Of a stretch of 64,000 nucleotides of DNA, positions 44,065 through 53,864 are shown piece by piece. Position numbers and translations under genes: made by a program. A model generated the notes under the pieces. That model did no database searches and was not told the DNA's origin. It was given only the letters and a program-made list of their open reading frames with translations. The stretch lies in NCBI RefSeq assembly GCF_041228405.1, contig NZ_CP133888.1:1860001-1924000 (forward strand), in the 5' to 3' direction. Numbering within the stretch: the stretch's first letter is position 1; the number at the start of each line of letters is the position of its first letter. This DNA is from Salinilacustrithrix flava (GTDB taxonomy: Bacteria; Actinomycetota; Acidimicrobiia; Acidimicrobiales; Salinilacustritrichaceae).

Positions 44065-44070
44065 TACCGT
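44065..44070 (+). promoter_or_regulatory. Probable -10 box of the DUF1385 gene
   Basis: TACCGT, 53 bases before ATG 44124. The transcript would carry a leader with its own ribosome-binding site (GGAGTGAG). Confidence 0.35.
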
Positions 44071-44123
44071 CTGGCCGGGCGCGGGCCCCGGTGCCACCGG
44101 TAGCGACGGACTGGAGTGAGCGA

Positions 44124-45035
44124 ATGGACGGCGAGCACGCCGCGAACGTCAGCGTCCGGGTCGGCGGTCAAGCCGTGCTCGAGGGCGTGATGATGCGAGC
44201 CGGTCAGCGGGCCTGCGTGGCCGTGCGCCGCCCCGACGGTGGCATCGACACCCGGATGCTCGACGTGCCGGGCTGGGCCCACCGGGCCGAGTCGATCCCG
44301 TTCGTGCGGGGCCTGGCCGGCCTGGGCGAGTCCCTGGTGGTCGGGGTCGAGGCGCTGCGGTGGTCGGAGGGCGCGGCCGGGTTCCGGCCGAGCGACCGGA
44401 CGCCGGCGCCCAAGTGGCTGCTGGTCAGCATCGCCCTCGTCGCCGTCGTCGTCCTGATCGTCGTGCTGCCCACGGGTCTGGCCGGTCTGGTCGCGGGGGG
44501 CACGGCGTGGTTCCCGGTGGTCGAGGCCGCGGCGCGCATCACCGTGCTCGGCACGTACGTGGGCCTGGTCGGCCGCCGCCGCGACGTGCGGCGCGTGTTC
44601 GAGTACCACGGCGCCGAGCACCTGGTCGTGTCCGGCCACGAGGCCCGGAAGGTGCTGCGCCCCGAGGTGCTGCGAGGTGGGTCGATCCACCACCCCCGCT
44701 GCGGGACGAGCTTCTTGTTGGTCGTGGCGGCCATCGCCGCCGTCGTCCACCCGTTCCTGCCGCACGGTTCGCTCGTGCTGCAACTGGCCGGCCGCATCCT
44801 GGCGGTGCCGCTCATCGTGGCGGTGTCCTACGAGGTGCTGACCGCGCTCGGTCGGGTGGCGGGGCTCCGGCCCGGGAGCCGGCTCGATCGCGTGCTGGTG
44901 TGGCCGCAGCGCTTCACCACCCGCCGACCCGATGATTCCCAGGTCGAGGTGGCCATCGCGGCCCTCCAGGGAGCACTCGGCCCGGTCGGCGTGTCGCCGA
45001 CCGGGCCAGGGGTGCTCGCTGCATCGCAGTCCTAG
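44124..45035 (+). CDS. DUF1385 (YqhQ-like) membrane protein
   Basis: 303 residues from ATG 44124, with GGAGTGAG upstream. GGQAVLEGVMMRAGQRACVAVRRPDG opens the family domain. Then come hydrophobic helices (about residues 97-125 and 132-150), FEYHGAEHLVV with the conserved Glu and His, the Cys in HHPRCGTSFLLVV, and two or three more helices. DUF1385 proteins sit in the membrane and are widespread in Gram-positives. The function is unknown, though the conserved E/H/C residues hint at catalysis. Its stop shares CTAG with a microprotein gene on the other strand. Confidence 0.9.
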   Translation: MDGEHAANVSVRVGGQAVLEGVMMRAGQRACVAVRRPDGGIDTRMLDVPGWAHRAESIPFVRGLAGLGESLVVGVEALRWSEGAAGFRPSDRTPAPKWLLVSIALVAVVVLIVVLPTGLAGLVAGGTAWFPVVEAAARITVLGTYVGLVGRRRDVRRVFEYHGAEHLVVSGHEARKVLRPEVLRGGSIHHPRCGTSFLLVVAAIAAVVHPFLPHGSLVLQLAGRILAVPLIVAVSYEVLTALGRVAGLRPGSRLDRVLVWPQRFTTRRPDDSQVEVAIAALQGALGPVGVSPTGPGVLAASQS

Positions 45036-45091
45036 AAGATCAGGATCAGGATGAGGATGAGGAGGATGAGGCCGCCGATTCCGATGTACAT
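45032..45091 (-). CDS. 19-residue hydrophobic membrane microprotein
   Basis: MYIGIGGLILLILILILIF, from ATG 45091, with AAAGGA at good spacing. The peptide is one uninterrupted Ile/Leu helix with no charged residue, long enough to cross the membrane. It shares the palindrome CTAG as stop with the DUF1385 gene. A random GC-rich frame would rarely give such a run of ATC/CTC codons, so I think it is real. Similar tiny hydrophobic proteins are known in actinobacteria. The role is unknown. Confidence 0.6.
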   Translation of the reverse strand: MYIGIGGLILLILILILIF

Positions 45092-45224
45092 GAGTTGGTC
45101 CTTTCGAGGTGGGTGGGGACGCCCGAACCCGTACCCCTGGCGGGCGTTCGGCAGAACGACCAGGTCCGGAACCACCCGTTCGGGTCAGTCCCGGCCGGGG
45201 TTCCCGTGCCATGACGAAGCGGAA

Positions 45225-45230
45225 TAGGGT
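45225..45230 (+). promoter_or_regulatory. -10 box of mdh (leaderless)
   Basis: TAGGGT, seven bases before ATG 45238. Confidence 0.5.
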
Positions 45231-45237
45231 CCGCTCC

Positions 45238-46236
45238 ATGCCTGCCTCCAAGCCTCCCGTCACCGTCGCCGTCACCGGTGCAGCCGGCCAGATCGGCTAC
45301 TCGCTCCTCTTCCGCATCGCGAGCGGCGCGCTCCTCGGTCCGGACCAGCCCGTGCACCTCAAGCTCCTCGAGATCACGCCCGCCATGGGCGCCCTCGAGG
45401 GCGTGGTGATGGAGCTCGACGACTGCGCCTTCCCGCTGCTCGAGGGCATCACGACCTCCGATGACCCCAACGTCGCCTTCGACGGCGTCCAGATCGCGCT
45501 GCTCGTCGGCTCGATGCCCCGCAAGGCCGGCATGGAGCGCGCCGACCTGCTCGAGGCCAACGGCGGCATCTTCACCGTCCAGGGCAAGGCCCTCAACGAC
45601 AACGCCGCCGACGACGTGAAGATCCTCGTCGTGGGCAACCCGGCCAACACCAACGCCCTCATCGCCATGCACTCGGCTCCCGACATCCCCCGGGAGCGGT
45701 TCACCGCCATGACGCGCCTCGATCACAACCGGGCCATCGCCCAGCTGTCGAAGAAGGCCGGGTCGACCGTGAACGACATCCGCAAGATGACGATCTGGGG
45801 CAACCACTCGGCCACCCAGTACCCCGACGTGTTCCACGCCGAGGTCAACGGCACGAACGGCTTCGAGGCCGCCGGCTCGGACCAGTCCTGGCTGGAGAGC
45901 GACTTCATCCCCACCGTGCAGAAGCGCGGCGCCGCCATCATCGACGCCCGAGGCTCGAGCTCCGCCGCGTCGGCCGCCAACGCCGCCATCGACCACGTGC
46001 ACGACTGGGTGCTCGGCTCGCCCGAGGGCGACTGGGTCTCCATGGCCGTGCCCTCCGACGGCTCCTACGGCGTGCCCGAGGGCATCATCTCCAGCTTCCC
46101 GTGCACCACCAAGGACGGGCAGTGGAGCATCGTGCAGGGCCTCGACATCGACGACTTCAGCCGGGCCCGCATCGACGCCTCCGCCAACGAGCTCGTCGAG
46201 GAGATGGAGACCGTCAAGGGCCAGGGCCTCATCTGA
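45238..46236 (+). CDS. mdh: Malate dehydrogenase
   Basis: 332 residues from ATG 45238. Oxidises malate to oxaloacetate with NAD in the TCA cycle. Rossmann loop VTGAAGQIGYSLLFRIASG, LEITPAMGALEGVVMELDDC, LVGSMPRKAGMERADLL, VVGNPANTNALI, TRLDHNRA (substrate Arg and Asp) and IWGNHSATQYPD (catalytic His). The cytosolic-type eukaryote-like subfamily used by many actinobacteria. The stop directly abuts the stop of the opposite gene in TGATCA. Confidence 0.97.
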   Translation: MPASKPPVTVAVTGAAGQIGYSLLFRIASGALLGPDQPVHLKLLEITPAMGALEGVVMELDDCAFPLLEGITTSDDPNVAFDGVQIALLVGSMPRKAGMERADLLEANGGIFTVQGKALNDNAADDVKILVVGNPANTNALIAMHSAPDIPRERFTAMTRLDHNRAIAQLSKKAGSTVNDIRKMTIWGNHSATQYPDVFHAEVNGTNGFEAAGSDQSWLESDFIPTVQKRGAAIIDARGSSSAASAANAAIDHVHDWVLGSPEGDWVSMAVPSDGSYGVPEGIISSFPCTTKDGQWSIVQGLDIDDFSRARIDASANELVEEMETVKGQGLI

Positions 46237-47073
46237 TCACTTGAGGAACTTGGACGTGGTGTTGTCGGCGAGCACCTTGCCGCCGGTCTGGCACGTCGGG
46301 CAGTAGTGCACGGTGTAGCGGGTGTAGGCCACCTCTCGGATGGCGTCCCCGCACACCGGGCAGGCCTCGCCGGTGCGGTGGTGCACGGCGCCGGGGCGGT
46401 CCTTCGAGGACGACATGTCGTCGCGTGACCGCTCGTAGGCCAGGCCCTCGTCGACGGCGTCGGTGATGGCGTCCACGAGCGCCGCGGCGTCGTCCGGGCC
46501 GAGCTTGGCGGTCATGGCGAAGGGCGACAGCTTCGCCCGGTGCAGGACCTCGTTGGCCAGGCGCCGACCGAGGCCGGCGAGGCGACGCTGGTCGCGCAGG
46601 AACCCGTGCACCCGTGTGTTCTCCTCGTGCAGGAGGGCGAGCATGGCGTCGGCGTCGACATCGGTGGCGTCGGGGCCGAGGTGGTCCAGGGGCTCGTGGT
46701 CCTCGGGGTTGCCGTCGACCACCCAGACGCCGGCCTTGCGCTCGGTGCCGGCCTCCGACAGCAGCAGCGCCCGACCGTCGTCGAAGGTCCAGCGGGCCTG
46801 GCCGCCCTTGGGCTTGGCCGCCTGCTTCGGGTCGGGTCGCAGCCGACCGCCCTGCATCAGGTGCACGACGTGGGTGGCCGACGGGAACCGCAGCAGGAGC
46901 AGCTTGCCCCGGCGCCCCACCGATTCGAGCGCCTCGCCGTGGGTGACGGCCGGGTCGGGGGAGAAGGTCTTCAGGGCGGTGAAGGCGATGGGCTGGAACC
47001 GCTGCAGGACCGCGCCGGCGAACCCCTCGGTCAGCCGCTCGGCGTGGGCCTGGACCTCGGGGAGCTCGGGCAC
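46237..47073 (-). CDS. Fpg/Nei-family DNA glycosylase
   Basis: 278 residues from GTG 47073. Base-excision repair of oxidised bases by glycosylase and AP lyase. After removal of the first residue, PELPEVQAHAERL puts the catalytic Pro and Glu at the N-terminus. GRRGKLLLLRF holds the conserved Lys, and HLMQGGRLR the loop. LANEVLHRAKLSPF is the helix-two-turn-helix. The C-terminal zinc finger is CPVCGD...CPTCQTGGK. PELPEV is shared by Fpg and Nei; I cannot separate them. It begins one base after the SCP2-like gene's stop. Confidence 0.92.
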   Translation of the reverse strand: MPELPEVQAHAERLTEGFAGAVLQRFQPIAFTALKTFSPDPAVTHGEALESVGRRGKLLLLRFPSATHVVHLMQGGRLRPDPKQAAKPKGGQARWTFDDGRALLLSEAGTERKAGVWVVDGNPEDHEPLDHLGPDATDVDADAMLALLHEENTRVHGFLRDQRRLAGLGRRLANEVLHRAKLSPFAMTAKLGPDDAAALVDAITDAVDEGLAYERSRDDMSSSKDRPGAVHHRTGEACPVCGDAIREVAYTRYTVHYCPTCQTGGKVLADNTTSKFLK

Positions 47074-47074
47074 G

Positions 47075-47464
47075 TCAGGAGAACGCCGTCTCGGCCTTGA
47101 CCTCGGCGAACAGATCGCCGAGCACCTCGAGTGCGGCCTTGTTGTCGAGGAGCGCCCGCACATCGCCGCCCAGCACCAGGTCGCCGGCGATGAACGCGTC
47201 GAGGGCGGGTCGACGACCCGTGGCGATGTCCACGGCGGTCTCGCGGTCGCTGGTGAGGCGCACGTCGGGGTCGCCGTCGCCGCCGGCCACCACCGAGCAG
47301 CGCCCCTGGTCCACGACGAGGCGCCAGCGGGGGCCATCGCGCACGACCTGCTCGATGGTGACGCTGGCGTCGGCGAGGGGGTCGGGGTCGGGGACGGGTC
47401 GGGCGCGGGCGGCACCGTCCATGGCGGCGAGCCACTCGTCGGAGAGGAACTGCACGTCGTGCAT
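47075..47464 (-). CDS. SCP2 sterol-carrier-like domain protein
   Basis: 129 residues from ATG 47464. FLSDEWLAAMDGAARARPV opens the domain, then VVDQGRCSVVAGGDGDPDVRLTSDRETAVDIATG and a C-terminal DLVLGGDVRALLDNKAALEVLGDLFA. This is the lipid-binding SCP2/alkyl-sulfatase C-terminal fold as a stand-alone domain. It probably binds a lipid or acyl-CoA. It overlaps the promoter of the divergent gene, and the glycosylase follows with no gap. Confidence 0.85.
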   Translation of the reverse strand: MHDVQFLSDEWLAAMDGAARARPVPDPDPLADASVTIEQVVRDGPRWRLVVDQGRCSVVAGGDGDPDVRLTSDRETAVDIATGRRPALDAFIAGDLVLGGDVRALLDNKAALEVLGDLFAEVKAETAFS

Positions 47465-47474
47465 CGTGGCACGC

Positions 47475-47480
47475 GACGAT
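47475..47480 (+). promoter_or_regulatory. -10-like box of the AttH-like gene
   Basis: GACGAT, six bases before GTG 47487. Confidence 0.3.
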
Positions 47481-47486
47481 GGCGCC

Positions 47487-48386
47487 GTGGCCCCCCGACC
47501 AGCCGACGAGCACCCCCACGACCCGCTCGACGCGGGCTGGAGCGAGACCTGGTCCTTCGACTTCACCTCGGCCGACGGCGACGTCGGCGGCTGGGCCGCG
47601 TTCACCCGCTTCGCCGACCACGCCTGGTACCAGGCCGCCCTCGCCGGCCCGCGCCGCCAGCTGCTCATGGTGCTCGACCACCACGTGCCGTTCCGCAGCA
47701 ACCCGATGGAGGTCCGCACGACGGGGCTGTGGGCCGACCACATCTGCGAGACGCCGCTCGACCACTGGACCCTGGGCCTGGAGACCTTCGCGCTGGGGGT
47801 GGACGACCCCCGAGAGCTGCACGGGCGCCAGCACGGCGACAACGTGGCCCTCGGCTTCGACCTCGAGTGGGAGACCGACGGGCCCGTCGTCGAGCACCCC
47901 CAGGACGCCGGCGTCCACGGCTACGAGCTGGCGTGCCGGGTGTACGGCGAGGTGCTCGTCGGCCGTGACGTGATCGACGTCGAGGGGGTCGGCAGCCGAT
48001 CCCACCACTGGGGACCCATCGACTGGGTCGTCGACGACGGGTGGCACCTGAGCGGGGTGGTGGAGGGGCCGACCCGCTGGTCGGTCGACAGCCGCGGCGG
48101 GACGACCACCGCGCTCGTCGAGACCGACGGCACCGTGCGGCGCGTGGCGGCGAGCGGCGAGGTGGAGGTCGACGACGAGGGGCTCCCGGTGGCCGCTCGG
48201 GTCGACGCCGACGGCACCGAGCTGCGGGTCGAGGTCCTGGCGGTGACGCCCGTGCCCGTCGAGGTGGCCGGCCGACAGGTTCGTCGCCCGCGCGCCCTGT
48301 GCCGGCTGCGGTCGTCCGGCGGGTGGACCGGGGTCGGGTGGCTCGAGCTGCGCGCCGGCGCCGGAGGTTCGCTCGGCGCCGGGTGA
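47487..48386 (+). CDS. AttH/CrtC-like lipocalin-fold protein
   Basis: 299 residues from GTG 47487. Beta-rich, with the signature GSRSHHWGPIDW (about residues 170-182), which is reminiscent of the HxWGxRDW box of AttH/hydroxyneurosporene-synthase-like proteins. Opening GWSETWSFDFTSADGDVGGWAAFTRF fits the first half of the two-lobed barrel. No signal peptide. The activity is unknown: these families include hydratases and cyclases as well as proteins of no known role. Overlaps the opposite promoter region. Confidence 0.6.
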   Translation: MAPRPADEHPHDPLDAGWSETWSFDFTSADGDVGGWAAFTRFADHAWYQAALAGPRRQLLMVLDHHVPFRSNPMEVRTTGLWADHICETPLDHWTLGLETFALGVDDPRELHGRQHGDNVALGFDLEWETDGPVVEHPQDAGVHGYELACRVYGEVLVGRDVIDVEGVGSRSHHWGPIDWVVDDGWHLSGVVEGPTRWSVDSRGGTTTALVETDGTVRRVAASGEVEVDDEGLPVAARVDADGTELRVEVLAVTPVPVEVAGRQVRRPRALCRLRSSGGWTGVGWLELRAGAGGSLGAG

Positions 48387-48393
48387 CCGGTGG

Positions 48394-49317
48394 TCAGCGG
48401 GCCGGGACCTCGGCGTGCTCGACGGCCTCGCTCGCACCGGCCAGGCGGGCCACGATGACGATGGCTGCCCCGGCGAGGAGGGCGAGCCCGATCGGCCACC
48501 ACACGTCGCCGGCGGGGAGGGCGAGCTCGGCCCCGTTGGTGGACTCCTCGCTCCCGGTGCCGTTCGGCCAGGGCCACAGCACCCGCAGCGAGCCGAACAT
48601 CAAGCCGATGAGCCCGGCCAGGATCGGCTGCTCGTGGCGCTCCAGCGCCCAGCTGAGCAGCGACGAGAACAGCGCCAGCCCGAGGACCGCTCCGGTGCCG
48701 AAGACGGCGATGACCACGAGGTCGCGCTCGTCGACCGAGTCGAGGACGAACTGGTAGAGCCCCAGCATCAGCAGGAGGAACGAGCCGGAGATGCCGGGCA
48801 GGATCATGGCGCAGATGGCGATGCTGCCCCCGACGAACACGAACGCCAGCGGCGGGTCCTGGATCTGGCCCGAGCCGAGCCCGAGGACCAGGAACGTGGT
48901 GACGGCCACGACGACGGCGGTCGTGACGTTGCGGGCGTCCCAGCGGTGCACGAGGTGCACGGTGGAGAACAGGGAGCCGACGACCAGACCGAAGAAGACC
49001 GCCGCGGTGCGGATCGGCTCCTCCTCCAGGAAGTGGCTGATGACGCTGGCCAGGGACACCAGGGCGACGCCGATGCCGAGCAGCAACGGGAGCAGGAACA
49101 GCCACTCGACCTTGCGGAGCTCCTCGACGAAGCCGCCGGGTCGGCCCCGCACCAGCTGCCCGAGGGCACGGGCACCCTGGCGGATCTGGGCGACGAGCGT
49201 GGCGTAGATGCCGAAGACGAGGGCCACCGTGCCGCCGGACACGCCGGGGACGACGTCGGCGGCGCCCATGCAGAAGCCTCGGAAGACCTGCACGGGGAGC
49301 TGGGAGCGGGATCGCAC
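48394..49317 (-). CDS. popT: DUF368 membrane protein, PopT-type undecaprenyl-phosphate translocase
   Basis: 307 residues from GTG 49317, with a TAGCGT box six bases upstream. FRGFCMGAADVVPGVSGGTVALVFGIY is the DUF368 signature, repeated in inverted form as AICAMILPGISGSFLLLMLGLY. About nine hydrophobic helices. PopT was shown to recycle the C55-phosphate lipid carrier across the membrane, so it supports peptidoglycan and other glycan synthesis. The assignment rests on the family. Confidence 0.85.
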   Translation of the reverse strand: MRSRSQLPVQVFRGFCMGAADVVPGVSGGTVALVFGIYATLVAQIRQGARALGQLVRGRPGGFVEELRKVEWLFLLPLLLGIGVALVSLASVISHFLEEEPIRTAAVFFGLVVGSLFSTVHLVHRWDARNVTTAVVVAVTTFLVLGLGSGQIQDPPLAFVFVGGSIAICAMILPGISGSFLLLMLGLYQFVLDSVDERDLVVIAVFGTGAVLGLALFSSLLSWALERHEQPILAGLIGLMFGSLRVLWPWPNGTGSEESTNGAELALPAGDVWWPIGLALLAGAAIVIVARLAGASEAVEHAEVPAR

Positions 49318-49323
49318 GGCGGA

Positions 49324-49329
49324 ACGCTA
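49324..49329 (-). promoter_or_regulatory. -10 box of popT (leaderless)
   Basis: TAGCGT on the reverse strand, six bases from GTG 49317. Confidence 0.5.
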
Positions 49330-49361
49330 GCGACCGGTGCGCCGGGGGCCCGAAGGCGGGG

Positions 49362-50162
49362 TCAGGCCGAAGCGGCCGGTCGGAGCGCCACCTCGAAGGC
49401 GTGGGCGACCCGGTCGGCCCACACGGCGTAGCCGGCGCCTGAGGGGTGGTAGCGGTCGCCGGAGAGGAAGTGGGCCCGGTGGCGACGCTCGATCCACGGC
49501 GGCCGCTGCCAGACGTTGGCGTAGTGGATGCGATCGCTGCGGCGCGCCGCCTGCTGCAGGACCCGGTCGAGCCAGCGGCCCCGGACGGACGCGAGCGCTC
49601 GCAGCGGGTGGGGGAGGCGGATGGCGTCGGCGAGGCCGGGGATGGAGACCACGATCAGCGGCGCATCGGCGGCGGCGGCGATGGTTGCGATGTTGCGGCG
49701 GAAGCGGCGCCGGCTCGTGAACGCGGCGATGTCGTTGGCGCCGACGGTCACCCCGACGGCATCGATGTGCTGGCCGATCTGGCCGAGGCCGTGGCGCAGC
49801 TGCAGGAGCGCCGGCAGCTGGACGTCGACGACGTCGTTGCTGTTCGCCCCCGGCGTCGCGAACACGTGCAGGCGGGTGCGCCGATCGCTGTGGGAGGCGA
49901 CGAGCCGGGGAAGCGTGACGTCTGGGGCGATGGCCCCGAGGCCGGCGGCCAGGCTGTCCCCCAGCCACACCACGCGGTGCGCCGAGGGGTGGGCGGGGCC
50001 GACGTCGCCATCGAGCCAGTGCACCGGGTACGACGCCGCGCCCCCGATGCCGGCCAGGCGAGCCTGCACGAACGCGAGCAGGCCGACCCCACCGACCGCG
50101 CCGGTGCCGGCAGCGGCGCCGATGGCCGCGTGCTTCAGGAACCGGAGGGGATGGTGGGGCAT
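49362..50162 (-). CDS. SGNH/GDSL-family hydrolase with membrane anchor
   Basis: 266 residues from ATG 50162. Residues 10-35 are a hydrophobic anchor (AAIGAAAGTGAVGGVGLLAFV), so the enzyme should face outside. Catalytic blocks: VVWLGDSLAAGLG (Ser), ATPGANSNDV (Gly/Asn), VTVGANDIAAF (Asn) and SGDRYHPSGAGYA (Asp, His). All residues are present. Esterase or deacylase acting on an envelope or extracellular ester. The substrate is unknown. Confidence 0.88.
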   Translation of the reverse strand: MPHHPLRFLKHAAIGAAAGTGAVGGVGLLAFVQARLAGIGGAASYPVHWLDGDVGPAHPSAHRVVWLGDSLAAGLGAIAPDVTLPRLVASHSDRRTRLHVFATPGANSNDVVDVQLPALLQLRHGLGQIGQHIDAVGVTVGANDIAAFTSRRRFRRNIATIAAAADAPLIVVSIPGLADAIRLPHPLRALASVRGRWLDRVLQQAARRSDRIHYANVWQRPPWIERRHRAHFLSGDRYHPSGAGYAVWADRVAHAFEVALRPAASA

Positions 50163-50170
50163 CCGTTCCG

Positions 50171-50176
50171 AGGCTA
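50171..50176 (-). promoter_or_regulatory. -10 box of the SGNH hydrolase gene (leaderless)
   Basis: TAGCCT on the reverse strand, eight bases from ATG 50162. Confidence 0.45.
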
Positions 50177-50184
50177 CGGCGGGA

Positions 50185-50946
50185 TCAGCGCTGTCCGGCG
50201 AGCTTGCGGTTGCGGAGCTGGGCCCGGACGTAGTCGCGGTTCATGAACGCGATGTAGTCGAGCGGGATCTCCTTGGGGCACGCTGCCGTGCACTCGCCGT
50301 GGTTCGTGCAGGAGCCGAAGTACTGCTCCATGGTGTCGACCATCTCCAGCACCCGGGAGTCGCGCTCCGCCTGGCCCTGGGGCAGCAGGTTGAGGTGCTC
50401 GATCTTGGCGGCGGTGAACAGCTGGCCGGCCGAGTTCGGGCACGCCGCGACGCACGCGCCGCAGCCGATGCAGGCCGCGGCGTCGAACGACGCGTCGGCT
50501 GCGTCCTTGGGGACCGGGATCAGGTTGGCGTCGGGGGCCGAGCCTGTGGGGGCGGTGACGTAGCCGCCGGCCGCGACGATGCGGTCGAACGCGGTCCGGT
50601 CGACGACGAGGTCCTTCACCACGGGGAAGGCCGCGGCCCGCCACGGCTCGATGTCGATGGTGGCGCCGTCGGCGAACTTGCGCATGTGGAGCTGGCACGT
50701 GGCCGTGCCCGTCTGGGGGCCGTGGGCCTGGCCGTCGATCATGAGCCCGCACGAGCCGCAGATGCCCTCGCGGCAGTCGTGCTCGAACTCGACGGGCTCC
50801 TCGCCCTGGGCGATGAGCTGCTCGTTGAGCATGTCGAGCATCTCCAGGAAGGAGATGTCGTCGGACACGTCGTCGAGCTGGTACGTGCGCATCTCGCCCT
50901 TGGCCTGCATGCTGCCCTGGCGCCAGATGTTGAGGGTGAGCTTCAT
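50185..50946 (-). CDS. sdhB: Succinate dehydrogenase iron-sulfur subunit
   Basis: 253 residues from ATG 50946. Carries electrons from SdhA to quinone. The [2Fe-2S] ligands lie in CREGICGSCG (and the later TCQLH). The [4Fe-4S] and [3Fe-4S] ligands lie in CIGCGACVAACPNSAG and CTNHGECTAACPKEI. The pattern and length match the B-type (non-E. coli) SDH. Ten bases after sdhA. Confidence 0.96.
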   Translation of the reverse strand: MKLTLNIWRQGSMQAKGEMRTYQLDDVSDDISFLEMLDMLNEQLIAQGEEPVEFEHDCREGICGSCGLMIDGQAHGPQTGTATCQLHMRKFADGATIDIEPWRAAAFPVVKDLVVDRTAFDRIVAAGGYVTAPTGSAPDANLIPVPKDAADASFDAAACIGCGACVAACPNSAGQLFTAAKIEHLNLLPQGQAERDSRVLEMVDTMEQYFGSCTNHGECTAACPKEIPLDYIAFMNRDYVRAQLRNRKLAGQR

Positions 50947-50956
50947 CAGGGGTCCT

Positions 50957-52875
<1,919 letters not shown>

Positions 52876-52879
<4 letters not shown>

Positions 52880-53814
52880 GACGTGCCCTCCTCGAAGCGG
52901 AGCTCTTCGTTGGCCTCGTAGGCCTTGATGATCCTGAGTCGTTCGCCGTCGCTGAGCTCGTCGTACTGCTCGATGCTCAGGCGGCCATCCTCGATGGCCT
53001 CGGCGAACACGGTCTCGCAGGTGACGATGCGGTCACCTTCCTCGTAGCAGACGTCGTCGGAGGCGGCCCCCGAGACGACGGCCAGCGGGAAGCTGAGGTT
53101 GCCGATGGTGATGAGGCCGGCGAAGCCCATGGCGAACCCGCGGCGCCAGCTGTTGTACTTCGGGTTGTTCAGCCCCAGGCTCTGGAACAGGCTCCAGGCC
53201 CCGTGGAACAGGTGCACGCCGAGGGCGAGGGTGGCCAGCACGTAGATGGCGGCGGGGATCGCGTTGGTGAGGCTCGCCTGCACGTTGCGGTAGACGTCGC
53301 CTCGCACGAAGTCCGGGTTGACCCAGCCCCAGGTGAAGTCGGCGAGGTGCCAGATCAGGTAGGCGAGGATGACGATGCCGGTGAAGCGCATCGATCGGCT
53401 GGCCGTGTTGGCCGCCTGCCAGGACCGCTTGCTCTCGTAGCCGCCGGCGTTGGCCCGGCGGTTCATCAGGGTGAGGCTCGCCGCCGCGTGGATGTGGAAC
53501 ACGAAGGCGAGGATCAGCCCGATGCGGATGATCCACAGGGTGAGCGTGCGGGGGAGCAGGGGGTAGAGCAGCTCTCGCAGCGACTCGCCGTAGACGTTCA
53601 GGGCGTGGGCGCCCTGGTACATCTTGAGGTTGCCGACCATGTGGCCGAACACGAAGCCCATGAGCATGATGCCCGTGATGGCCATGACCCACTTCTTGCC
53701 CACGGCCGATCGGTAGAACTGCACCGGCCACGGCGCGGGGCGGCGTGGGGGGTTCACGGGCTCGACCCCAGCGCCCGCACCCCCTGACGAGGCTGACTGC
53801 TCCATGGTCTGCAT
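52876..53814 (-). CDS. sdhC: Succinate dehydrogenase cytochrome b558-type membrane subunit
   Basis: 312 residues from ATG 53814, chosen because TACCGT (53823-53828, reverse strand) lies eight bases upstream. Five hydrophobic helices. His residues for two hemes occur in FGHMVGN, FHIHAAASL, IWHLADFTW and VHLFHGAWS, as in the single-subunit b558 anchor. There is therefore no sdhD. The last 70 residues (ASDDVCYEEGDRIVTCETVFAEAIEDG) form a hydrophilic tail with two Cys, which I do not recognise from the family. First gene of sdhCAB. Confidence 0.93.
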
Positions 53815-53822
53815 GGATTCGC

Positions 53823-53828
53823 ACGGTA
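53823..53828 (-). promoter_or_regulatory. -10 box of sdhCAB (leaderless)
   Basis: TACCGT on the reverse strand, eight bases from ATG 53814. Confidence 0.45.
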
Positions 53829-53864
53829 CCCGCACCCCCACGACGGGGGGCAATCACCCCGGGG

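Noticed and set aside
49501..49530. CCGCTGCCAG match to the convergent-end repeat
   Set aside because: Only ten bases match, and it lies inside the SGNH hydrolase coding region (QR codons), so it is chance.
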